A stretch of 34,921 bases of DNA from Seminavis robusta (taxonomy: Eukaryota > Bacillariophyta > Bacillariophyceae > Naviculales > Naviculaceae): the NCBI GenBank assembly GCA_903772945.1, contig CAICTM010001180.1, forward strand, positions 1 to 34,921. The letters run 5' to 3'. The position numbers and the translations under genes were made by a program. The notes under the pieces are model-generated. The model was given only the letters and a program-made list of their open reading frames with translations, did not search any database and was not told the origin of the DNA. Below, piece after piece: positions 8,897 through 17,331 of this stretch. The first letter of the stretch is position 1. The number at the start of each line of letters is the position of its first letter.

Positions 8897-10852
8897 ATGT
8901 CGACTGTGACCGATAACGACTCTTCCTCACCCCGGTCGGCCTCTCCTCCCACCTTCTACGGCGACGCCCGTGATGACTTGTTGGTATCTTCGGCCGACAA
9001 GCAAGGCAAAGCCCTCGCTCATCTCAATTACTTCCTGAAGACCTACTGTCCCCAGATTGGTATTGAAGTCGTTGAAGCCACCGCCATCCCTTACCATGGT
9101 ATTCCGCGCAAGACATCCAATAAGGCTATTGCTGAGTGGTGGGATAAGCTCATCGGTGCCTTCTTCATGTACATGGGGACCGCTGCGATGTGTTATCTTA
9201 ATCCGAAAGGAAGGCGGCTTAGTCACCAGTCGGCTACTCAGTACTGCTCATCCGTCAAAGTCTTCTTTTGCAACAAGTTCAGGACCGAAACTCCAATTCC
9301 GGTCTTTCAGGAGCAGCAATGGTCGAAGCTCCGCCTCAGGCTCCGTGGAATGTATCGAGAAGGCCTCCGCGCGTCGGGCAAACCAATGACGGAAGGAAAG
9401 GCGTCTAGCACTCGTGAGGATCGTGAGGCAATGGCCACAGGGTGTATCTGGCTCGGCACTGCGGAGGCAGCCGAGTTTTGGCATCTCTTAAATACGAGCT
9501 ACCATTGCAGTGGCCGTGGAAGTGAAGTGTCCCTGATCAAGCCAGAAGGAACGACAGCGGTGGAAGTTAATGAAGACGTCTATCGATATCAGATTCTACA
9601 AACTGAGGTGCAACGTCAGAAGGATCAACCTCCCACCTTTGCTGACGTTACTACACTTCCAGATCCGGAAGACGTCGAGGAGGCGCCCCAGGACGATCGC
9701 ACCAAACGTTGGGATTGGGCTCCATCTCGCAGTCCGTTAATTGCAGAACGGGACAAACTCCGCCGTTTCACCAATATTTTGTTCGAGGATGATGCCGATG
9801 GGCGCTGGAGTCCAAAAGTAAGGGAACTGTCGGTTATGGCCCTGCTCCTTCGATATGAGCAGTTTTTGGGTGTGTTGAGAGATCCTTCGCATCCGGAAGC
9901 AATTGATCGAACAGATGACCTCACCGCCATCGCCAACCTTCCGATCCGTGAAGCACTCGAAAGCTACAACGATTGGGAGTCGTCTGACGACATCCCCCCT
10001 ATCCGTAATCATCTCTTTGTTTGTCGCGTCGAACAAGCACTGGAGAGAGCAGGTGTGAAGAAAGCCACCTTCATGGATTGGTGTGAATGTGCTCGCAAAG
10101 CCTTCTTGTCTCGCAATATTCCAGGGATTCCCATCGAAAAGTTTAGCCAGTACAGTGGAGATCAAGGAGGCCTCCTCATGGACCCGCGATGCTTCGTTGA
10201 CCATTTCAATGCCCTCGCTTCCGTAACCCAGTCCACTCATGTAATCGTGCAACAACTCCGCCACAAGTTGAACGATATATCCGAAGAGCTGTCTTATGAG
10301 TGACGCATGAGATTTTTCCACCATGACAGTCTGCATGCCATGGCGAGTTCTCTTCGAAGGCTAGAAACCCATCTCATGGGAGAAGCCCCCAGAACGCCTC
10401 CTCACCCCAAGGGGGTTATCAAGTTCTCCATCGCCAGCAAGGGTCTAACGAATCAAATGTCTTTGACGGATGTGACTGTCGCCTTCTTCTCTGAAAATTA
10501 CATTGCTGGGTTCAAGCTGGACAAGGAAAGTGAGAATTGGAAAGATTTGGATGCGCAGGAAAGGAAGCGGTTGAGGAATCATTTTGCCACCATTAAGCGT
10601 GCCGTTCGTATGGTCTTATTGCATTCGGATTCCTATCCGTCAACCCCGGAAGACCCATCGAAGTTCAAGGAGGTAGTCAGGAGGATTGCAGCTGCAGCAG
10701 AGGAACGTATTCGAAACAACCTATGCTTTGGAGACAAGACCATCACGATCCACAGGCTAAAACATTACCCCGATCTGAGGAAGTTCGAGACCTCTCTTAG
10801 CCTTCCAGAGAACACTCCAGAAAATGCTCGCAAGTTCTTTAGTTCAGATTAA
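8897..10852 (+). pseudogene. Tyrosine recombinase relative lacking its catalytic segment and split by an in-frame TGA
   Basis: The ATG at 8897 opens 468 codons up to a TGA at 10301-10303. The same frame continues (CGC, then ATG at 10307) for another 181 codons to 10852. Both parts align end to end with the 3382-5709 recombinase. Shared blocks include CSGRGSEVSL (R207) against YSGRSSEVAL, QRQK against KRQK, GRWSPKVRELSVMALLLRY against NRWSQTVRELLVASMLRY, DPRCFVDHFNALA against DRRCLMDHYNTLA, and a C-terminal (T)IKRAVRMVLL against KKTVRVMLL. Between QRQK and GRWS only about 55 residues remain, against about 170 in the intact copy. The HHGKKR box, the tryptophan and the tyrosine are therefore absent from the DNA, and the linker is Asp/Glu/Pro-rich. 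It cannot be an active recombinase. It is either a decayed copy or a repurposed DNA-binding protein, with the TGA being a nonsense mutation or, less likely, read through. Confidence 0.7.
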
Positions 10853-10927
10853 TATATGGTTAAAATATTCTGTTATATTTGTTTGTCGTACACGCTGTCG
10901 GTGTAACGAACACGGATAAGGCTTAAC

Positions 10928-11170
10928 CTACGAAGAAGCAACAACCTGCCCCCTACAGTCGTAACAGATCTGCAAACCGCTGATGTCGTTCCCCCAACTG
11001 CTGCAATTCGAACAGAAACCTTGGCCACAAGCCTCACAGACGGTGTTGAATAAGTGTTTCCTTTGACACTTAGTGCACGTATACATGTTGCTTTCAACCG
11101 AACGGCTCTTAAAGTATTCTGTTATCGCTCTCTGTCCTCTTAGCGGTTTGGATTCCTTGAACATTGCCAT
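10928..11170 (-). CDS. Small zinc-finger-like protein with a PIP-box-like motif
   Basis: An 80-residue minus-strand ORF starting at the ATG at 11168-11170. Near the N-terminus it has QRAITEYF (residues 13-20), an exact match to the PCNA-interacting peptide consensus Q-x-x-(I/L/M)-x-x-(F/Y)-(F/Y), preceded and followed by basic residues. The rest contains four regularly spaced cysteine pairs (CTKC, CEAC, CSNC, CYDC; C-x2-C each, with GFCSNCSSW in the middle). This pattern fits a two-zinc cross-brace finger. A PCNA-binding, zinc-binding small protein could link a mobile element to replication forks, but that is inference. It lies 75 bases past the end of the recombinase relative, in convergent orientation, and may belong to the same element. 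Its short length leaves some doubt that it is a gene, but the cysteine regularity argues for coding. Confidence 0.5.
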   Translation of the reverse strand: MAMFKESKPLRGQRAITEYFKSRSVESNMYTCTKCQRKHLFNTVCEACGQGFCSNCSSWGNDISGLQICYDCRGQVVASS

Positions 11171-11736
11171 TGTCGCTTGATATGTCTCGTAGAGTTTTTA
11201 CAATGCGCTTGCTAATGTGCTTCTCGGGACATCGGCAACAATCCTTTCTCGGATGCAATCTTCAAAGGTTTTCGAAATCCTTCGGAGGAAGAGCCCATCG
11301 ATCACATCACCGGCAATGCGAAAGCATTGTTACCTCACCTCCGGTCCCCGTCCCTCATACTCTTTTACTATAGGATTTTTCTCTCGGTGGGACCTCCGTT
11401 AAGCGAAAACAGGCTTGTCAGAATTTCAAAATATCGCGAATGCTCTGTTCCCCACCAGAATTGTTCCAGGAAGTTCGCGTATCTTTTCCCCGGTATTTCA
11501 CCCCACTCCCGTCCATCCGTCCATTTTTGTCGCTCCGGTATCCGTGGATTCAACAAAAAATGGACTCTGAGCCTCGCCGGCGATTGAGGCGCCCCCCTCC
11601 GGTCCATCTCCTCGCCCCCTCTCTCTCCTCTTGGTCCATTTGTTCATTGGTGTTGACCGTTCATTTGTTCAAAGTCGTTCATCGTTTTCATCGTTGTTCA
11701 TCGTTCTGGTTGTCAGAATTTAAGCGTCAGAATTGC
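11171..11736. other. Spacer, no recognised gene
   Basis: Several overlapping short frames on both strands with no domain, repeat or motif I recognise. It is probably the 5' flank of the Rep-like gene downstream and of the small zinc-finger gene on the other strand. Confidence 0.35.
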
Positions 11737-11959
11737 GAATTTTCTAGCTGCATCCAAGAGCCTCTCAACTCTGAACAACAATCAACCCTCATCAAGTTCT
11801 ATCAAAAAATGTAAGTGTTATAATAATCGTGGTTGTGTATGATGCCGAATTTTCTAGCTGCATCCAAGAGCCTCTCAACTCTGAACAACAATCAACTCAT
11901 TATTTCAAGTTCTATCAAAAAATGTAAGTGTTATAATAATCGTGGTTGTGTATGATGCC
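11737..11959 (+). repeat. Tandem duplication (about 110 bp x 2) of the Rep gene leader and splice donor
   Basis: Two adjacent direct copies, 11737-11846 and 11847-11959, nearly identical apart from a small difference (CCCTCATCAAG versus TCATTATTTCAAG). Each ends its presumed leader with CAAAAAAT followed by a strong donor GTAAGTG (donors at 11811 and 11924). The near identity suggests a recent duplication. Confidence 0.8.
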
Positions 11960-12062
11960 GTCGTGTTGTGTTCATCGTTCTATCGTACCGTCGTGTGTAT
12001 GAATCGTCGTGTGTATGAAAGCGTTCTATCGTATCGTCGTGTGTATGAAATGCGTTCTATCT
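11960..12062 (+). repeat. Short imperfect tandem repeats (CGTTCTATCGTA / TCGTCGTGTGTATGAA)
   Basis: The motifs CGTTCTATCGTA and TCGTCGTGTGTATGAA alternate several times, and a related degenerate unit recurs near 12132-12155. The run lies inside the presumed intron of the Rep gene. Confidence 0.6.
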
Positions 12063-12200
12063 CTGTCGCTCCCTCACTGTTGTTGTAGGAGGCGTTCCTA
12101 TCGTTCGTTGTGTTATCAGGAATCGCTCCATCTGTCGTGCGTATGAAAGCGTTCTCCGTTGAACCCGCCTTCATTCAACATTATTTTTCCCACCGTGAAG

Positions 12201-13221
12201 GTCCTCAAGGCAAGGATCAACAGGTCCACGAGCAAAACGCTGGTGCTTCACCCTCAACAACTATACCCCCGAAGATGTCGCGCGTTTGTCAGCTGATCCT
12301 CCTGAAGCGTCGATAGAATATATCGTATTCGGAAAGGAAGTAGGCGCCTCAGGCACACCCCACCTGCAAGGCACTGTGGTTTTCAAAGACCGAAAGAGAC
12401 TCGGTCAAGTAGTGCGTATTATAGGCCAGGCTCATTGCACAGTCACTCGGCATTTAGATCAAAGCGTTGAATACTGCAAGAAAGATGGTGACTGGATCGA
12501 AGTAGGAGAATGCCCCCCTGAGAAATCAACTCGATGTGACTTAGAAGCCTTTAAACAATCAGTCCGTGAAGGTATAGTCGACCATGACGAACTTGCGGAA
12601 ATCCACAGCAAGACCTGGGCTCAGTATCGAGACAAGTTCTGCATAGACTACATTTCAAAACACCTCGTTCGAGATCCCGTTCCAGTACACCCCCTTCGTA
12701 ATTGGCAGTCAAAATTATATCAAAAGCTCATCCTACCCCCAGACCCTCGCGAAATTATATTCATCGTTGATCGCACTGGCAACCAAGGGAAGAGTTGGTT
12801 CTCGAAATACTATAGATCTCTTCATGAAAAAAACACCCAAATAGTGAAACCATGCAAAGCAGCCGACATGGCTTATACAATCAAGGAAACGACAAGAGTA
12901 TTCTTCTTTGATCTTGCGCGTTCTCGAAAACTTTACCTCCAATACGACTTCGTGGAAGAACTGAAAGACCGTGAAGTCATTAGCCCCAAGTATCACACTC
13001 GTCTCGTTCAGTTGTGCACCACTCCGCATATTGTCGTCCTCATGAACCACTACCCTGATATAACCCGCCTGTCTGCTGACAGATACGTCATTTATAAAAT
13101 TTGCGATGAGAATCCGAATTTTGATCCCGTTGGGGTTTCTATTGAAGAACAGGCTGCGGCGGAACTTCAAATGGCGAACCACCGTGAAGAACAAGAACAA
13201 CAGCATCGTGAATATAGTTAG
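12201..13221 (+). CDS. CRESS-type Rep (HUH endonuclease plus superfamily 3 helicase), endogenous
   Basis: The frame is open from 12199 to the TAG ending at 13221 and contains the full Rep motif set: motif I FTLNNYT (12247-12267), motif II HLQG (12361-12372), motif III YCKK (12472-12483), Walker A GNQGKS (12778-12795), a Walker B-like VFFFDLA, and a motif C-like VVLMNHYPD. Such proteins nick an origin through the motif III tyrosine and unwind DNA during rolling-circle replication. No in-frame ATG precedes motif I. An AT immediately before GTAAGTG (at 11809-11810 or 11922-11923) would join the G after the acceptor AG at 12199-12200 to give an in-frame start, so the start codon seems to be split by an intron of 277 or 390 bases. 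I do not write the joined product. No capsid gene or origin nonanucleotide was found. It may be an integrated diatom virus or a Rep-bearing plasmid or transposon relic. All core motifs look intact. Confidence 0.75.
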
Positions 13222-13273
13222 TCTTAGATTAGATTAGTTAGCCTTAGATTTAGCTTCTCTTCTGCCCCCCGGA

Positions 13274-13735
13274 CTAAACCTTATCCTTCTGGTGGTATTC
13301 AAAGTCCCTTCCTTCAATTGAATCAACTAGAAGCTTGACGACAAATTTCGGGTCTTTGGTAAACGTTTTCGCGTTTGAATTACCTGCCTGAGACAGGCGA
13401 CCCACTGTCACCAATTGCTTGTCGACGCAGACCAGACGACACAGGTTCATTGTATCTCCAAAGTTTGAAGGATAACAAACGCTGCATTTTCCTAGCCATC
13501 GTCTAATATGATGTTGTGTGCAAGGAGACTTAAGACTCACATAGCCCTTCAGTATCAAACAGGGTTTATGCCTATTCTCGTCCTTGGCGATACATGCAAA
13601 TCGTGCCACCTTTTCAAACAACCGTGTCAGGTATGTAAGCGACTCCTCTCTTGTGCTTTCGGCTTTTGTCTTCTCTCCTCGCCGGTTGTAGTTAAAGAAG
13701 AGACTGAAAACATAATGTTTCGTTGCTGCCGTCAT
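13274..13735 (-). pseudogene. Degenerate HUH/Rep-like domain protein
   Basis: A 153-residue minus-strand ORF that converges tail to tail on the Rep gene, with 52 bases between stops. Its layout follows a Rep nuclease domain: KHYVFSLFFNYN where motif I is expected, RFACIAKDE, then LKGYVSLKSP where motif II (HLxGxV) should be, HHIRRWLGK, and LVCVDKQLVTVGRLSQ where the Y-C-x-K motif III and the following strand should be. The motif II histidine and the motif III tyrosine are both missing, so a nicking activity is not expected. Alignment is by eye and the similarity is remote. It may be a dead paralogue or an accessory DNA-binding protein. It has no helicase domain. The start could lie upstream in a spliced exon. 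Confidence 0.4.
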
Positions 13736-13792
13736 TTTTTCTTAATCAGCAATCTTCCTTGTTAACACCAATTCTTTCCGTTTTGTGAGAAC

Positions 13793-14146
13793 CTACAATG
13801 GACACAATATTGACATGATTGGCAACATGGAAGAATTACTGAACTTTGCTTTAGAAGGCTTGGCCAGTAGGAAAACAACTGACAATGACGCCCAAGTGGT
13901 CAGCCTCTCCATTCGCGCAGCTACGATGCTTTGAGAGCCATCGTTGAGCTTTTCATGCCACTCGTCCTCCCTCCTCCGCTTAAGCTCGACCAACTTCTCC
14001 ATAAGACAAACAAAAGAAACCTCATCATCGCCCCCGCGGTTGACAGCATCGTGCAATTGGCTGACTGTAATCCTCTTCAGTATCCCCGCGGTGAGAGGGA
14101 TACCAAAGCGCTCGCAAGCCCCGTTAAATTCCGAGTCGCTCATCAT
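13793..14146 (-). CDS. Hypothetical protein, helical and charged
   Basis: A 117-residue minus-strand ORF starting ATGATG at 14146. The first 70 residues look like real protein, with amphipathic segments (DSEFNGACERFGIPLTAGIL, VSQLHDAVN, FVCLMEKLVELKRRREDEW). The last part is less convincing, and the true end may be spliced onto the 13274-13735 frame. It overlaps the stop of the upstream ORF by a few bases (CCATGATGAG), so the two could be one interrupted or spliced gene. No family recognised. Confidence 0.35.
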   Translation of the reverse strand: MMSDSEFNGACERFGIPLTAGILKRITVSQLHDAVNRGGDDEVSFVCLMEKLVELKRRREDEWHEKLNDGSQSIVAARMERLTTWASLSVVFLLAKPSKAKFSNSSMLPIMSILCPL

Positions 14147-14763
14147 GGTGAAGATTCAAATGTGAAAGCCCACTTGCAGGATTTTGCACGTCGTCGGTTC
14201 TCTTCATCTTGTCGTATTTCTTGGCGTTGCCGACGGCGCCGCCTTCTTCTGGCACGCCTTGCTGTAGGGGTAGAGCTGTCGTCGCTCGAATCTTCAGAGG
14301 TGATGACAGTAGATGGGAGATAAGCAGAAAACGTCGTGGAGAAACGAGGATTCACTTGCAATGCAATAAGAGAAGCTTCCATGTCTGGCGTAAGGTTTGT
14401 GAACTGGTTCTGTGGTGCGGCGCGAAAGGCAGCCAACCGTTGTCTCGCAGTCTGGCGTTGGCCAACAAACAAATCGAGAAGCAAATTGACTAGAACTTCA
14501 ACACGCCTGTCTGAACGGCACAGCCGAGCAAGACTCTCTGAACGAGCGTTGCTTCGAATAATCGCCAAGGTCGCCCTGATGCGGCCCTCACGAATCTGGT
14601 CAGCCATCTTCTTGTTCTCTTTCCTTTCCCGCCGAGCATCGATTCCACGTTCAGTTCGACGGTCCTCTTCCGCTTCATTTATGTTAAACCGAACCCGAAT
14701 GCCCTGTTGTTCACAGATGCTTCCCCCTTTGCTATCAGAGAAGCCCAGTTTCTTCGTAGACAT
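14143..14763 (-). CDS. Hypothetical arginine-rich protein
   Basis: A 206-residue minus-strand ORF with ATG at 14763. It is strongly basic and helical (DRRTERGIDARRERKENKKM, LVNLLLDLFVGQRQTARQRL). A Ser/Asp-rich stretch is followed by an arginine block (RRARRRRRRRQRQ), with CKWAFTF near the end. The arginine block suggests nucleic acid binding or a nuclear signal. CKWAFTF has the feel of a Rep motif I, but nothing following it in this frame supports that. It ends at an ATGATGA junction with the next minus-strand ORF. It has no similarity I can name and its function is unknown. Confidence 0.35.
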   Translation of the reverse strand: MSTKKLGFSDSKGGSICEQQGIRVRFNINEAEEDRRTERGIDARRERKENKKMADQIREGRIRATLAIIRSNARSESLARLCRSDRRVEVLVNLLLDLFVGQRQTARQRLAAFRAAPQNQFTNLTPDMEASLIALQVNPRFSTTFSAYLPSTVITSEDSSDDSSTPTARRARRRRRRRQRQEIRQDEENRRRAKSCKWAFTFESSP

Positions 14764-15411
14764 CTATGAAATTGACAGCTGCGGATGGGCAGTTGCTGCG
14801 GTGGTCCTTGCTGTTGTTGTTGTGCCTCGTTTTGCCTTTGTTTGGCTGTGTTTGTTCGGTTCGTGTGGAGTGGGTTTTGGCGGTGTCCGGTTGCTTACAG
14901 CGGTGAACGATGGCATTTGGGTCATGAGCCTTCAATCCCAGCAATTGCACAAGCAGCATTGCAGCGCAATCCAGCGTGAAACAGAAGGCATTCACCGCTA
15001 AGCATTTACTCAGAGTGCGCACTGCACTCGTTCTTGATTCACCGGCACCTGCCGTTTGCTGGATCCAGCGGATCCAACACACTGGAGTGTGGGTTGGCAT
15101 GGGGTCGGCTGGCGTTGCTCGTCTCAACGGTTGCATTTGACTCCTCGGGCGGAGGGTCACGCATTCACTGGGTTGAAGGCTTCCTGTCCGGGAACGGATT
15201 CGGTCACAATGACTGGATTCGTGAACCGAGGCATCTGACGGGCCGGCTTGCTAGGCTGGAACATCGCTGTCGTGCAGTGTATGATGACAGCGAGGCACAG
15301 AGAACAAGCTGAGAAGTTAGAAAAACGAAATGTGATCTGATGGGGTGTTTGCAGCTCGGTTGGCTCTCTGACCGCGTCAGGAGTGAGTTTGGCAACCTCT
15401 CGATCCAGTCC
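14764..15411. other. Left flank of the 4.7-kb transposon, no clear gene
   Basis: Two overlapping minus-strand frames (14735-15160 and 15157-15459) have low-complexity content and no recognisable domain, and the second runs across the transposon end. I do not call genes here. Confidence 0.35.
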
Positions 15412-15414
15412 CTG

Positions 15415-15435
15415 GACCTTGGCGCAAAATATGAA
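15415..15435 (+). repeat. Left terminal inverted repeat of the 4.7-kb transposon
   Basis: A 21-base sequence starting GACCTTGGCG, identical to the reverse complement of 20115-20135. Confidence 0.9.
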
Positions 15436-15630
15436 TGTTAGCCAGAACCCTAAAAGCAAACTGACGGCTCGCCAATAAAATAAGCCGTCAAGTCAGTTTT
15501 TACATTTTAAAAGGAAAACAAAAACTGAATCTTAGCTTGGAGATTGAAAGTTAGAGCTCAGGTTAACTGAATTCAGATTCAGTCAGAATTCAGTTTTCGC
15601 TGAATCCAAGTCAGTTTTATCTGATCCACG

Positions 15631-16407
15631 ATGGCACACCAAGCAGCCGCTGCAGCCGCTACAGCCGCTGATCCTGCATCAAAAGAAGACGAGGAGTGGG
15701 GGAAGAGCAAGGCGAAGAAGCTTCTGAAGGACGATATCATCTCCGGAAGAGTTACGGATGAGATGAAGCCATCCGAGGTGAAGGCCATGAGACCAGAGTT
15801 TGCGAAGTGGAAGAAAGAGCGCTTTGCATCAAACTTGGGCACACTGAAGGAAGGCATTGCGCGAGACTTTGGTAGAATGCTCAGAGACTGTGAATTCTAT
15901 GGGATAGACATTGCCATCGTCAAGGAAATGAGAAAGAAGGAAGGAAAAGTCCCATTTTACCGGAGCGCTGCCAAGCCACTACTCATGCAAGATATTGACG
16001 ATGAGGTTCATTTGACAGAGATTGAGGAAAGGATGATTTCTCCCAAGGAGATCTACTATTCAAGGACCGAATACCAACGCTACGCGACACTGGATGAGTT
16101 TCGTGGCTATCTTTATCAAGAGATAAAGAAACGAGAGAAAATTGAGGTTAAGATCCGATACGGAAAGAAGAAGCTCCGGGGCCGTGCTGGTGAAGCAACC
16201 CCTGCACTGATTGAATTGATTGGCAATGTTGAGAAAAGGAATGAGGAAAAACTGGAGCAGAAAAGGGCCTGGAAACTAGATGAGACTGAAGCAAAATATA
16301 CCAAGATGACCGTCAAGGAGCTGAAAGAGGAGCTTCGCAATCGCGGTCTCAAGCTCAGTGGCAAGAAGTCAGACCTGATTGAACGTCTTCTAGCTATGGA
16401 AAGCTAG
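15631..16407 (+). CDS. SAP-domain protein, transposon accessory
   Basis: A 258-residue intact protein with ATG at 15631, just inside the left subterminal repeats. The C-terminal 35 residues (TVKELKEELRNRGLKLSGKK onwards, ending SDLIERLL) form a clear SAP motif, a helix-turn-helix that binds A/T-rich DNA and scaffold regions. The N-terminus is an alanine stretch followed by long charged helices (WGKSKAKKLLKDDI, FAKWKKERFASNLGTL). The middle is mixed and otherwise unrecognised. In this element it may supply DNA binding that the transposase lacks, as the Myb-like partner does in PIF/Harbinger elements; that is inference from context. Confidence 0.65.
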   Translation: MAHQAAAAAATAADPASKEDEEWGKSKAKKLLKDDIISGRVTDEMKPSEVKAMRPEFAKWKKERFASNLGTLKEGIARDFGRMLRDCEFYGIDIAIVKEMRKKEGKVPFYRSAAKPLLMQDIDDEVHLTEIEERMISPKEIYYSRTEYQRYATLDEFRGYLYQEIKKREKIEVKIRYGKKKLRGRAGEATPALIELIGNVEKRNEEKLEQKRAWKLDETEAKYTKMTVKELKEELRNRGLKLSGKKSDLIERLLAMES

Positions 16408-16499
16408 AATGTGATGTTAAATACCATGGCTCTATATTAGTGGGGCCTTATCAAAACAATCATCAACAACAACAATATACTGCGCCGAGAACTATACAC

Positions 16500-17138
16500 T
16501 CAGCAATTGAGGTTCTTCATCCCATTCAAAACCTCTTGTTCAAACTTATCTTGGCCATCGGTAAGGTTACTAATAAAGTCGTTCACGTCATCCTTCGTCT
16601 TCTCTGCATCCGGTGTAGGTGGGGGCGGCTGGATTGTGAGCTCCGATGCAAAAGCATCCCTGTTTTGCTTCTTTTTTGCATCTTTCTTCTGTTGTCGACG
16701 ACTATCTGATTGACTTTGCCGGTTGATCTTGATCGCTCCTGTATCAACTCCTTTGACAGTCATCATCTCTTTGCTCCGCTTTGGAGCTCCATCCTTTGGC
16801 ACTTCATTGTGGTACTCGTTGGAACGAGGTGATGAAGCGATTTCACGACGTCTTGTGGAAGCTGAGCTCTCTTTGGCCTTTTGTTTGCTCTCTGGGAGAA
16901 ACGCTGGCACAACTGCAGCATTGGCAGCAGCCGCAGCAGCCGCGGCTTGCTGCATTGCCTGAGCCTCTTCCTGGAGCCTCCTCTGTTGCTCCATTTGCTC
17001 TTGTCTCTGTCGTTCCGCAGCAAGTGCTCGAAGCATCTTGCGTTCAGCGATTTCCTTCTTCTTTTGTTCAAGCAGCGCCTTTTTCGTTCGGATCTGCTCG
17101 GCTGTTGTGTTCGATCCTTGCTCTTTTTGTACCTTCAT
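16500..17138 (-). CDS. Coiled-coil accessory protein of the 4.7-kb transposon
   Basis: This minus-strand frame is open from 17228 down to a TGA at 16500. The first ATG is at 17138, giving 212 residues, but upstream in-frame sequence (GQKQHPSGIPKAPPKRKPTS) looks coding. An AG just before GCCAGAAG (near 17220) could be a splice acceptor, so a first exon may be missing from this call. The protein has a long coiled coil (TKKALLEQKKKEIAERKMLR, ERQRQEQMEQQRRLQEEAQA), a polyalanine run, basic patches and a proline stretch (IQPPPPTPDAEK). The C-terminus is acidic. No enzyme motif is visible. It could be a structural or nuclear partner of the transposition complex. Confidence 0.45.
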   Translation of the reverse strand: MKVQKEQGSNTTAEQIRTKKALLEQKKKEIAERKMLRALAAERQRQEQMEQQRRLQEEAQAMQQAAAAAAAANAAVVPAFLPESKQKAKESSASTRRREIASSPRSNEYHNEVPKDGAPKRSKEMMTVKGVDTGAIKINRQSQSDSRRQQKKDAKKKQNRDAFASELTIQPPPPTPDAEKTKDDVNDFISNLTDGQDKFEQEVLNGMKNLNC

Positions 17139-17331
17139 GCTTGCTCCATCACCAATAGGAGATGTGGGCTTTCGCTTGGGTGGAGCCTTTGGGATTCCAC
17201 TCGGGTGCTGCTTCTGGCCTACAGACAATACATTGGTTAACGAAAAGGTGGTTAGAGCATTACATAGCTATAGGAGGGTCGACGCCAAAATAATACAGCC
17301 GTGATAATCGATGTTTCTGTCCGGTGGGTCC

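Noticed and set aside
11700..13300. CRESS replication origin near the Rep gene
   Set aside because: No TAGTATTAC-like nonanucleotide in a stem-loop was found by eye.
14735..15459. Two minus-strand ORFs upstream of the arginine-rich ORF
   Set aside because: Low complexity, no domain, and one spans the transposon boundary, so it cannot be an old gene in its present form.
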